From an uncultured Bacteroidota bacterium (GTDB lineage: Bacteria; Bacteroidota; Bacteroidia; Bacteroidales; P3), in assembly GCA_902777005.1 (NCBI GenBank), contig CACYSB010000001.1, forward strand, positions 1 to 64,000: a stretch of 64,000 nucleotides of DNA, read 5' to 3'. This document shows positions 39,492 to 47,502 of this stretch, in pieces (the stretch's first letter is position 1; each line of letters begins with the position of its first letter). The notes under the pieces are model-generated. The model made no database searches and was not told where the DNA came from. It was given only the letters and a program-made list of their open reading frames with translations. The position numbers and the translations under genes were made by a program.

Positions 39492-40238
39492 TTATAGTAG
39501 TGCCAACTCTTTATACATGCTCTCCGTAAGGCTGCTGGCACCTATCCTAAATGTCTGCGGCACAATGTATTCAACACCCATTATCTGCATCGCCAATTCG
39601 GCATACCGCAACGCTTCTTCGGGTTTCCTTATGCCTCCGGCAGCCTTGAATCCGACTGTTTTTTTACCTTTTTTAACGTTTTCTTTAATACAATTTAACA
39701 TTATCCCTGCCGCTTCGAGAGTTGCTCCAGCACTCCCCTTGCCGGTGGATGTCTTGATGAAGTCAGCGCCACCGTCGATGGCTATCTGCGAGGCGGTCTC
39801 TATCAGCTCTTTCGTGGGCAATTCACATGTCTCTAATATCACCTTCAGCGTGCAGCCTTCCATCATGCTCTTTTGCTGCCTTATCTCCTCGACGGCTTCG
39901 TCGTAGTGTCCCGTGAGGACTAAACCGCGGTTGATGACCACGTCCACCTCGTCGGCACCAACGCTCACCAGAGTTCTCACATCCTCGAGTTTGGTCGCAA
40001 TGGAAGCTTGGCCGTGAGGGAAGTCGCTGGCAACCGACACCACACGGATACCACTGCCTTTGAGCACCGCAGCCGCCGTTGGCACGAAACGAGGATATAC
40101 GCAGGCCCCGGCCACATTCATGGCCATGCTGCGCGTCTTGCGGCAGAACGCCTCCACACTCGCCACGGTGTCGGTGGTGCCGAGGGTAGTGTTGTCGATG
40201 CAGGCGAAAACTCCCGCCATCAAGTCCCTGCCTGTCAT
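39492..40238 (-). CDS. deoC: Deoxyribose-phosphate aldolase
   Basis: 248 aa. Splits 2-deoxyribose 5-phosphate into acetaldehyde and glyceraldehyde 3-phosphate. Class I aldolase with the Schiff-base lysine in KKTVGFKAAGGIRKPEEALR (about residues 191-210) and the proton-relay Asp/Lys region GADEVDVVINRG (about 93-104) and DFIKTSTGKG (about 159-168). The ATG overlaps the rpiB stop by four bases. Its 3' end is duplicated at 37521-37707. Confidence 0.93.
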   Translation of the reverse strand: MTGRDLMAGVFACIDNTTLGTTDTVASVEAFCRKTRSMAMNVAGACVYPRFVPTAAAVLKGSGIRVVSVASDFPHGQASIATKLEDVRTLVSVGADEVDVVINRGLVLTGHYDEAVEEIRQQKSMMEGCTLKVILETCELPTKELIETASQIAIDGGADFIKTSTGKGSAGATLEAAGIMLNCIKENVKKGKKTVGFKAAGGIRKPEEALRYAELAMQIMGVEYIVPQTFRIGASSLTESMYKELALL

Positions 40239-40678
40239 TTCAGCAGCTGGCTAATCTTCTCCACTCGACGCGAATGGCGGCCACCCTCGAACTCGGTGTC
40301 GAGGTATTCGTCCACAATCTGCATGGCGGTCTCTTCGCTGATGAAGCGTGCCGGCATCGATATGCAGTTGCAGTCGTTGTGCTGGCGGCCCAGGTGTGCT
40401 ATCTCCGGCGTCCAGCAAAGGGCGCAGCGCACATGCTGATATTTGTTGACGGTCATCTGCACGCCGTTGCCGCTGCCACAGATGACGATGCCGCGACGGT
40501 ATTCACCCTTCTCCAGAGCGCTGCCAACCTGATGGGCATAGTCGGGATAGTCGCAACTGTCGGTGCTGTGCGTACCGTAGTCTTTTACCTCGAAGCCACG
40601 TTGGCGCAAATGCTCTATAACTTTCAGTTTCAGCTCGTAGCCTGCATGGTCGCATGCAATGGGTATTATCTCTTTCAT
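40235..40678 (-). CDS. rpiB: Ribose 5-phosphate isomerase B
   Basis: 147 aa. Interconverts ribose 5-phosphate and ribulose 5-phosphate. IACDHAGYELKLKVIEHL (about residues 7-24) and GIVICGSGNGVQMTVNKY (about 64-81; the active-site Cys at 68) are typical, as is LGRQHNDCNCISMPARFI (about 96-113). In an operon with deoC, which makes sense for pentose recycling. Promoter at 40706-40713. Confidence 0.94.
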   Translation of the reverse strand: MKEIIPIACDHAGYELKLKVIEHLRQRGFEVKDYGTHSTDSCDYPDYAHQVGSALEKGEYRRGIVICGSGNGVQMTVNKYQHVRCALCWTPEIAHLGRQHNDCNCISMPARFISEETAMQIVDEYLDTEFEGGRHSRRVEKISQLLK

Positions 40679-40705
40679 AGTGTTATTATGTTTGTTTTCC
40701 TACTG

Positions 40706-40713
40706 CAAAAGTA
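40706..40713 (-). promoter_or_regulatory. Bacteroidetes -7 box of rpiB-deoC
   Basis: TACTTTTG on the minus strand, 28 bases before the rpiB ATG. Confidence 0.6.
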
Positions 40714-40833
40714 CTATTTTTTACAGTCGCTCACCATTATGGTGCAATATAATTTTCAACACAATTATAACAACATTGATTTATAATGTTTTATAATGTA
40801 TATGCGTTCTATTTAAGTAATAGTCATATTTTT

Positions 40834-40937
40834 CGGTGTCTCTCCGTACCCGCTCCGTATCCGCTCCGACTGTTCACCGGTTGTTTAACGGTTTTTGGTC
40901 GGAGAGGGGTCGGAGGGGATACGGAGCGGGTACGGTG
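40834..40937 (+). repeat. Dispersed palindromic repeat, copy D
   Basis: 40842-40891 equals the reverse complement of copy A 4552-4601 except for one base. The element has arms CTCCGTACCCGCTCCGTATC and GGATACGGAGCGGGTACGG around a CCGGTTGTTTAACGG centre. Located in the intergenic region with the DnaA-box-like cluster. Confidence 0.85.
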
Positions 40938-40942
40938 AGCAG

Positions 40943-41290
40943 TTGTCAACACAGAGGTCTTGATATTATTGTTAAAAACTGTCAATACCGATGTTGATAA
41001 ATTCATGCTGTTGATAAGGGCAGTTTTTTTCAATACAGTATCAAAAGTTTTTTCACATCGTAACGGAATTTGCAGTAATTAACTTTTAATTGTCAGCATG
41101 AGGTTTTAACAATAGGTTGATAAAACAATCATGTGTTTGTGTTCGATGAGGTTGCATGTTTGACAAGCTGTTGACAACTATATGACAAATAAAGCAGCCA
41201 TTTTCAGTTAGCCATATTATCAACAGAATTAACAAGCATAAAAAAGAAAAAAATAAAAATAAAGGAATAAGATTATTTTTTTTAGTACTT
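40943..41290. other. Candidate replication origin: DnaA-box-like cluster
   Basis: The non-coding region between divergent rpiB and nadA holds five nonamers TTATCAACA or TTGTCAACA (40943-40951 plus; 40992-41000, 41009-41017 and 41169-41177 minus; 41217-41225 plus) and one TTATCAACC (41115-41123, minus). TTATCAACA differs by one base from the E. coli DnaA box TTATCCACA. The stretch 41226-41290 is almost pure A/T and could be the unwinding element. A perfect parS site is 1.6 kb away. Inferred from sequence only; other repeats of this type could be regulatory. Confidence 0.5.
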
Positions 41291-41293
41291 TTG
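41286..41293 (+). promoter_or_regulatory. Bacteroidetes -7 box of nadA
   Basis: TACTTTTG, 24 bases before ATG 41318. The open frame that starts inside this box is therefore not the true 5' end. Confidence 0.65.
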
Positions 41294-41317
41294 CATTTCC
41301 TAAACAACACGTCCATC

Positions 41318-42268
41318 ATGATGACCAACGAACAATTGAAGCAGGAAATAATTCGCCTAAAAAAGGAAAAAAATGCCGTAATACTCGGCCACTATTACCA
41401 GCGCCACGAGATACAGGAACTGTCGGACTATGTTGGCGACAGTCTCGTTCTGGCACAGAAGGCCCAGGAGGCCACGGCAGACATCATTGTGTTCTGTGGC
41501 GTGCATTTCATGGCAGAGACGGCAAAAATACTCAATCCGGGGCGCAAGGTGCTGTTGCCGGATATGGAGGCAAGTTGTTCGCTGGCCGAGAGCTGCAAGG
41601 CAGAGGATTTCGTCAAATTCAAAGCCGAGCACCCAGGCCACATGGTCATCAGTTATGTGAACTGCTCTGCCGAAATCAAGGCTCTGTCTGACTTGATATG
41701 CACCTCCGGCAATGCCGAGAAGCTTGTGCGTTCGCTGCCCGAGGACCAGAAGATCATATTTGCTCCAGATAAAAACTTGGGTGGATATATCAACCAGGTC
41801 ACCGGCCGGCAGATGGTGCTGTGGAACGGTGTATGCACCGTGCACGACGCTATGCAGGCCGAGGCTGTGCTGCAGCTTAAGGCCGAGCATCCGGGAGCAC
41901 CGGTCATTGCACACCCTGAGTGCAACCCGGCGCTGCTCAAGGTGGCTGACTTTGTGGGCTCTACCAAGGCAATGCTCAACTACATCAAGGCCTCTTCGGC
42001 CAGGAAGTTCATCGTGGCTACCGAGACAGGCATCCTCTATGAGATGAAGCGCGAGAACCCGGACAAGGAGTTCGTCACCCTGCGCGACAACAAACACTGC
42101 GCCTGCGACGACTGCGCCTACATGAAACTCAACACGCTGGAGAAGCTCTATCGCTGTCTGCGCGACGAGCAGCCGGAGATACTGATGAGCCGCGAGATGA
42201 TAGAGGCCGCCAAGCGCCCGATAGTGCGCATGCTTGAGATGTCTAAACAGCTTGGAATCATCAAGTAG
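41318..42268 (+). CDS. nadA: Quinolinate synthase
   Basis: 316 aa from ATG 41318; ATG 41321 is an equally good start. Condenses iminoaspartate with dihydroxyacetone phosphate to quinolinate using a [4Fe-4S] cluster, the second step of de novo NAD synthesis. Motifs: AVILGHYYQRHEIQELSDYV (about residues 20-39), PDMEASCSLAESC (cluster Cys near 85), VIAHPECNP (about 197-205), and CACDDCAYMKLNTLEK (about 263-278). nadK is 1.4 kb further on the opposite strand; no nadB or nadC is in the window. Confidence 0.94.
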   Translation: MMTNEQLKQEIIRLKKEKNAVILGHYYQRHEIQELSDYVGDSLVLAQKAQEATADIIVFCGVHFMAETAKILNPGRKVLLPDMEASCSLAESCKAEDFVKFKAEHPGHMVISYVNCSAEIKALSDLICTSGNAEKLVRSLPEDQKIIFAPDKNLGGYINQVTGRQMVLWNGVCTVHDAMQAEAVLQLKAEHPGAPVIAHPECNPALLKVADFVGSTKAMLNYIKASSARKFIVATETGILYEMKRENPDKEFVTLRDNKHCACDDCAYMKLNTLEKLYRCLRDEQPEILMSREMIEAAKRPIVRMLEMSKQLGIIK

Positions 42269-42277
42269 GTGTTATAT

Positions 42278-42781
42278 ATGATTGGTCAACCGCAGGTATA
42301 TGAGGCGCTGGAGCGCATGGGTATCGCTTTCGACTACTATGAGCACCCAGAGGCACCGACCATCGAGATTGCAGCCCAGTTCTACCGTGGCGAAGGCACG
42401 ACGCTGTGCAAGAACCTATTCTTCCGTAACCATAAGGGCAACCGACATTACCTGGTCATCATGGATTCGCGTTTTCCTATGGATATACACGATATGGAGC
42501 ATCGCCTGCATCAAGGTAAGCTCTCCTTCGCGAGCCCGGAGCGCATGATGAAATACCTTGGTGTGAAGCCTGGAAGTGTCTCGCTGTTTACGCTGGTGAA
42601 TGATACTAACCACGAGGTTACATTGTTCGTTGACCGTAACTTGCTTAACGCCGAAAAAGTGAGCTTTCATCCCAATGATAACCGCGCCTCTCTGGTGATA
42701 AACAAGGATGATATGTTGAAATTCATCAAAACGATAGGAAACCCCTACGAGGTTGTTGATTTGTACGACCCAAATTGTTGA
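42278..42781 (+). CDS. ProXp-ala-type prolyl-tRNA editing deacylase
   Basis: 167 aa from ATG 42278. YbaK/ProX-fold protein: CKNLFFRNHKGNRHYLVIMD (about residues 47-66, Lys in KNLF), then LGVKPGSVSLFTLVND (about 97-112) and the following strands. It removes alanine mischarged on tRNA-Pro. A common stand-alone gene in bacteria whose ProRS lacks an editing domain. Starts 9 bp after nadA stop. Confidence 0.85.
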   Translation: MIGQPQVYEALERMGIAFDYYEHPEAPTIEIAAQFYRGEGTTLCKNLFFRNHKGNRHYLVIMDSRFPMDIHDMEHRLHQGKLSFASPERMMKYLGVKPGSVSLFTLVNDTNHEVTLFVDRNLLNAEKVSFHPNDNRASLVINKDDMLKFIKTIGNPYEVVDLYDPNC

Positions 42782-42797
42782 AAACCTACGAAAATAA

Positions 42798-42813
42798 TGT
42801 TTCACGTGAAACA
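42798..42813. other. parS centromere site, perfect
   Basis: TGTTTCACGTGAAACA, identical over 16 bases to the widely conserved ParB binding site. It sits directly before ATG 42814, 1.6 kb from the DnaA-box-like cluster. It indicates the origin-proximal region of the chromosome. Confidence 0.85.
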
Positions 42814-43683
42814 ATGAAACAAAACGAATATACCGTTAATGAGCCAAAGGAGTTGTTGGAGTTTCTGTCGGAAATAATGCCAGACAGCAGCCGTAGCAAG
42901 GTTAAGGAATTGCTGGCGCACAACGTGTATGTGGACGGGCGTCGAATATCGCAGTTCAATTTCCCGTTGCAGCGCGGTATGAAGGTGAGCATAGAGAAGG
43001 CCTCGTTCAAGGACCGTCTCCGCCCGCGCGACCTCGACATCGTCTATGAGGATCAGCATCTCTTTGTTGTCAACAAGCATGAGGGTCTGCTAAGCTACTC
43101 GAAGCACCCCAACGACAAGACGGTAATCACTGTGCTCAACCAATATCTTGCGGCTACCCACCAGCGTTGCCACGCTCATATAGTCCATCGCCTTGACCGC
43201 GACACCAGCGGTTTGATGGTGGTGAGCAAGAGCAAGGAGGTGAGCCAGAAGTTCGAGGAGGACTGGAAAGGCATGGTGTTCGACCGTCGCTACGTGGCGG
43301 TGGCTTGGGGCCATCTGGAACAGAATAGGGGAGAGGTGCGCTCATGGTTCACCGACGGCGAGTACTGCGTGCTGTCTTCACCCACCGACAACGGTGGCAA
43401 GTTGGCGGTGACGCACTACGAGGTGAAGCAGACCTCGCGGCGCTACAGCCTCGTGGAGTTGAAGCTCGACACGGGACGCCGCAACCAGATACGTGTGCAT
43501 CTGCGCGATCTGCAGCACCCCGTGGTACACGACCCGATGTACGGCTACAAGGACGACCTGTCGCCAGTGAACCGTCTTTGCTTACATGCCTTTCGGCTGT
43601 GCTTCACACATCCCGTGACGGGCAAACGGCTGAAGTTCGAGACTCCAGTCCCGACGGCATTTATGAAGCTTATGGAGCTTTGA
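42814..43683 (+). CDS. RluA-family pseudouridine synthase
   Basis: 289 aa from ATG 42814; a TTG start at 42775 would place the parS site inside the gene. S4-like RNA-binding domain at the N-terminus (about residues 10-65, SRSKVKELLAHNVYVDGRRI), then the catalytic domain with HIVHRLDRDTSGLMVVSKS (about 122-140; catalytic Asp in RLDRDTSG) and RRNQIRVHLRDLQHPVVHD (about 222-240). It modifies rRNA or tRNA uridines; target not predictable. Ends 1 bp before the convergent nadK stop. Confidence 0.9.
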   Translation: MKQNEYTVNEPKELLEFLSEIMPDSSRSKVKELLAHNVYVDGRRISQFNFPLQRGMKVSIEKASFKDRLRPRDLDIVYEDQHLFVVNKHEGLLSYSKHPNDKTVITVLNQYLAATHQRCHAHIVHRLDRDTSGLMVVSKSKEVSQKFEEDWKGMVFDRRYVAVAWGHLEQNRGEVRSWFTDGEYCVLSSPTDNGGKLAVTHYEVKQTSRRYSLVELKLDTGRRNQIRVHLRDLQHPVVHDPMYGYKDDLSPVNRLCLHAFRLCFTHPVTGKRLKFETPVPTAFMKLMEL

Positions 43684-43684
43684 T

Positions 43685-44488
43685 TTACATGCGCACTTCT
43701 GTGCCCCACGACAGTTTGTCGCGGATGGCCGAGAAGAAGCTCTGTGAGCCGGTACGTACCAGTTTTATTGTGAAGGGTGCGCGACTGATGTCCATAGACA
43801 TGTCGCCCGAGGCGATGTGTCGGCGCGAGTCGATGCCTATGGTATAGAGGCCGGCGTTGTTGACACGCAGGCGTATGTGCGCTGTGTCAGGCACAATGAT
43901 GGGGCGCAGTGTTAAAGTGTGGGCCGAGATGGGGGTGATGACCATACAGCGCGAGTCGGGCGTGAGGATGGGACCACCGCAGCTCAGCGAATAAGCGGTG
44001 GAACCCGTGGGGGTGGCCACGATGACGCCGTCGCCGGCATAGGTGGCCACATAGGCACCGTCCACCTCGACTTCGGTGCGCAGCAGCGTGGAGGCATCGC
44101 TGCGGTGCAGGAACACCTCGTTGAGGGCGTAGGCCCGGTTGTCTACGTGCAGCAGGGTGCGCTCTTCAAGGCTGTAGCGGCCCGCCAAGAGGTCGTCGGC
44201 AAGGCCTGCGGCGCTCTCCTTGCCCACGGTGGTGAGGAAGCCAAGATGGCCAAAATTTATGCCCAGGATTGGTGGGAATGCAGATGGGTCGCTGCTGTGT
44301 ACAAACTGCACCGACGAGAGCAGGGTGCCGTCGCCGCCGATGGTGAAGAGGAAGTCACAGCCGTCGACGCTGTCGCCGTCGGCCACCTCGCGTGTGGCTA
44401 TGCCTCGTTGCTGCAGGGTATCCTGCAGTGTGCCCAGGTAGGGGCGTGCGTTTTCGTCAATGTGTCGGATGTACAGTGCTATCTCCAT
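43685..44488 (-). CDS. nadK: NAD kinase
   Basis: 267 aa. Makes NADP from NAD and ATP. FTIGGDGTLLSSVQFVHSSD (about residues 49-68) is the GGDGT motif, PILGINFGHLGFLT (about 73-86) the second, and DGVIVATPTGSTAYSLSCGG (about 152-171) the third. It is the last gene of the long minus operon that includes murA and purB; the intergenic gap to the upstream T9SS gene is 15 bp. Confidence 0.94.
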   Translation of the reverse strand: MEIALYIRHIDENARPYLGTLQDTLQQRGIATREVADGDSVDGCDFLFTIGGDGTLLSSVQFVHSSDPSAFPPILGINFGHLGFLTTVGKESAAGLADDLLAGRYSLEERTLLHVDNRAYALNEVFLHRSDASTLLRTEVEVDGAYVATYAGDGVIVATPTGSTAYSLSCGGPILTPDSRCMVITPISAHTLTLRPIIVPDTAHIRLRVNNAGLYTIGIDSRRHIASGDMSMDISRAPFTIKLVRTGSQSFFSAIRDKLSWGTEVRM

Positions 44489-44503
44489 GGTCTTTAAATG
44501 TTG

Positions 44504-45706
44504 CTATTTCAGCACCAACACGGTGCCAGTGTGGGTTTTTATGCGGTTGTCAATGTATCGCACATGCAGCGAATAGACATATGCTCCCTGCGGTGTCGAG
44601 GCGTCGGGGCGCCAGCCCGCTTCGGGGTCGGTGGTGTGGAACACCTGCAATCCTTCGCGGTTGTATATGGTAAGCTCGTAGAGGTCGCCCATTGGACCTA
44701 TCACCACTGGTAGGAAAAGGCCGTTGTCGGCGTCACCGGCCACAACGGCGTTGGGTATATAGCATGCCGGCTCCGGTGGCTCCGGCAGCACGGCGCAGCG
44801 TGACTTTGAAAAGTGCGGGTTCATGCCGCAGCCGTCCACCACCGACAGCTGGTAGCAATACAGCGAGTCGCGAAATGGCATGACGTCACGGTCGGTGTAT
44901 GTATATCTGGGTGAGGTGGTGCTGAAGCTGACAATGGGATCCCACGGACTGCCGTCGATGCTGCGCCACAGCGTGTATTTCCCGCCATGGAAAGCTGTGT
45001 CTATGGGCATCTGCACTAGCACCAGCGAATGAAGGCTGTCGGCGTCTACGGTGTCAATCTTCACGAAGGCTGCACTGTCTACGGTGCCGCGCTCCACGTT
45101 CACAGTGTTGGAAAAGGATACCAGATGGAGGTCTTTGCTAACAGCGCGTACTTTCAGTTGTACGCGGGTGGCACCTTCGGGCAGGTCGAAGCTATAAGCC
45201 ATGGTTCCTGCGCTGTCAGTGGAATATAGTTCTATGTAGTCGTCGCTATAAGGCTCTATAAGTCCCATCAGGCTATACCTTTCAATGCCAGAGGGCATGC
45301 CGCTGTAGGGGTTCCAGCTGGCACTGACCTTGGTGTCGCAGTGCGGTATTTCGGCGGTCAACACCATATTGCCGAACATCGGTGTCATTGCGCTGTACTC
45401 TTCTTCATCAGTGAAGACAATCAGGCCATAGAAGTGACGCTCCAGTGCACTGTGGTCACGGCAAACCAGTGTTGTGTTTGTTCGCCCATTTATGGTGGCA
45501 TAATAGGTGTGGACGGTGTCCCCTATAGAGATAATATAGCCAACGGCGCGTGGATCGGGCGAGGGACTCCACTGCAGCACGATATGCTGTGAGTCGTCCA
45601 CTGTGGCCACCCATTCTGTGCAGAGCGCCACAGGAGTGTTGTCTTGCGCTGCAATGATGAGCGGCGCAGCGAGCAGCAACAATATGAGCTTTGTGCGGCG
45701 CATCAA
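44504..45706 (-). CDS. Secreted FN3-like protein with T9SS type B sorting domain
   Basis: 400 aa. Signal peptide (MMRRTKLILLLLAAPLIIAA), two or more fibronectin-III-like domains (VDDSQHIVLQWSPSPDPRAV about residues 36-55; CDTKVSASWNPYSG about 123-136), and at the C-terminus the type B (gliding-motility-associated) sorting domain: CYIPNAVVAGDADNGLFLPV (about 315-334) to THTGTVLVLK. Overlaps the ABC transporter gene by ATGA. Should be surface-displayed or secreted by T9SS; no enzymatic domain visible. Confidence 0.82.
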   Translation of the reverse strand: MMRRTKLILLLLAAPLIIAAQDNTPVALCTEWVATVDDSQHIVLQWSPSPDPRAVGYIISIGDTVHTYYATINGRTNTTLVCRDHSALERHFYGLIVFTDEEEYSAMTPMFGNMVLTAEIPHCDTKVSASWNPYSGMPSGIERYSLMGLIEPYSDDYIELYSTDSAGTMAYSFDLPEGATRVQLKVRAVSKDLHLVSFSNTVNVERGTVDSAAFVKIDTVDADSLHSLVLVQMPIDTAFHGGKYTLWRSIDGSPWDPIVSFSTTSPRYTYTDRDVMPFRDSLYCYQLSVVDGCGMNPHFSKSRCAVLPEPPEPACYIPNAVVAGDADNGLFLPVVIGPMGDLYELTIYNREGLQVFHTTDPEAGWRPDASTPQGAYVYSLHVRYIDNRIKTHTGTVLVLK

Positions 45707-47502
45707 TCGAGCGACTGTAGTAAAACCATCTGTTTGTAGCGTCCGCCGAGGGCCATAAGCTCCTCGTGGGTGCCGCGCTCCACTATGGTGCCATGGTCGA
45801 GCACCACTATGCAGTTGGCATTTGCCACCGTGGATAGGCGGTGCGCAATGACTATGGCAGTGCGTCCTTTGAGTACTTCGCCAAGGGTGGTCTGCAGCAA
45901 GCGTTCGCTTTCGGTGTCAAGGGCTGAGGTGGCCTCGTCGAGTATTAGCAGTTCAGGGTTGCGGAGCAGTGCGCGAGCTATGCTTATGCGCTGGCGCTGA
46001 CCGCCGCTGAGCATGCCGCCGCCCTCGCCGATGTTTGTATCATACCCTTCCGGCATGGCGCTGATGAAGTCGTGGGCTTGTGCCGCGCGTGCGGCCTGCT
46101 CTATCTCATCGCGCGTTGCCCTGGGGCGCCCGAAGGCTATATTTGCCGCCACGGTGTCGTTGAAGAGTAGCGTGTCCTGCGCCACCACTCCTATGCGTGA
46201 GCGGAGGACAGCCAGCGGCATGTCGTTTATGTGCTGCCCATCCAGCATTATCTCGCCGTCGTGGCACTCATAGAAGCGGCATATCAGGTCGGCGATGGTG
46301 CTCTTGCCGCTACCCGACGAGCCCACGAGAGCCAGCGTAGTGCCGCGTGGTACGCTGATATTGATATCATTGAGTACCTGCACACCTTCGTTGTAGCTGA
46401 AGTTCACATGCCGCAACTCCACAGCATTCTCGCTCTGTTTAGCTTTTGGCTGCTCGCTGCTTATAGTTTTCCATGACTCCTCCTCTTCGTTGAGGAATGC
46501 CTCTATGCGGTCGGCACAGGCGCGTCCTTTGCGCATCCGCGATAAAGCCGTGGTGAGGTCCTTGGCTGGCGGTATCATGAGCACGAAGAGCATTACATAG
46601 CTGATGAAGAGCTCCGATGTGAGGCCGTTGTCGCCGTTCATCACCAGCCATGAACCGAAGAGCAATATGCCTATAACTATGATGCTACTGAGAAACTCGC
46701 TCACCGGCGAAGCGGCGTCTATGCGGCGGTACATGGCGTTGCGCCGACGGGTGTAGTCGCGGTTGTACTTGCGGAAGCGCCGGTTGGAGAAGTCAATGGC
46801 ATTATATGCCTTAATGACCTTCAGGCCACCCATAGTCTCATCGGTGAGGGATATCAGGCGCGAGTTCATCTCCTGCACCACCTGCGACGTACGCTTCAGT
46901 CGCCGTGCCAAGCCTGCCACCACCAATGCCACCAGCGGTAGCATCAGCAGCACAAATAGCGTCAGCTTCACGTTGAGATACACCAGCATAGCCATGAACA
47001 GCACCATGCTGATAATGGATGACAGCAGCGACTGCAGTGAGCCGAGGACACTCTCCTCATACTCCACCATATCACTGCTGAAGCGCGCCATCACGTCGCC
47101 TTTGCGGGCACGGTCGTAGTAGCCCAATGGCAGCCTCATGGCCTTGCCGAAGAGCTTGTTGCGTAGGTCGCGCACTACACGGGTACGTATCACGGCAATC
47201 TGCACCGCAGCAAGGTAGCCGAAGATGTTCTTGAGGCTGTAGAGTACAAATATTATCACCGAGAAGAGTATCAGGGCTTCTTTGCGGCCGAAAGTTATCA
47301 GCCAGGCGTAGAGTTCCTCCAGAGCCTGTGCCACAAGGTTGATGGACGGCATGCTCGTCTCATTCTCGCCGAAAAGTATCTTGAGGAAATCCGCGACGCT
47401 CAGTGCCGTGGACATAGTGAACACCACGCTCAGCAACACCAGCAGCGTATACAGCGCCCAGCGGGCGCTGTAGGGCTTCAGGTTGCGGAGCGTGAAGCTC
47501 AT
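45703..47502 (-). CDS. ABC exporter, MsbA-like half transporter
   Basis: 599 aa. Six-helix membrane domain (about residues 1-320) with the ATPase domain: Walker A ALVGSSGSGKSTIADLICRF (about 383-402), signature MLSGGQRQRISIARAL (about 485-500), Walker B LLILDEATSALD (about 507-518). Works as a homodimer; lipid, LPS precursor or drug export are possible. The purB gene overlaps its start by four bases. Confidence 0.88.
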   Translation of the reverse strand: MSFTLRNLKPYSARWALYTLLVLLSVVFTMSTALSVADFLKILFGENETSMPSINLVAQALEELYAWLITFGRKEALILFSVIIFVLYSLKNIFGYLAAVQIAVIRTRVVRDLRNKLFGKAMRLPLGYYDRARKGDVMARFSSDMVEYEESVLGSLQSLLSSIISMVLFMAMLVYLNVKLTLFVLLMLPLVALVVAGLARRLKRTSQVVQEMNSRLISLTDETMGGLKVIKAYNAIDFSNRRFRKYNRDYTRRRNAMYRRIDAASPVSEFLSSIIVIGILLFGSWLVMNGDNGLTSELFISYVMLFVLMIPPAKDLTTALSRMRKGRACADRIEAFLNEEEESWKTISSEQPKAKQSENAVELRHVNFSYNEGVQVLNDINISVPRGTTLALVGSSGSGKSTIADLICRFYECHDGEIMLDGQHINDMPLAVLRSRIGVVAQDTLLFNDTVAANIAFGRPRATRDEIEQAARAAQAHDFISAMPEGYDTNIGEGGGMLSGGQRQRISIARALLRNPELLILDEATSALDTESERLLQTTLGEVLKGRTAIVIAHRLSTVANANCIVVLDHGTIVERGTHEELMALGGRYKQMVLLQSLD

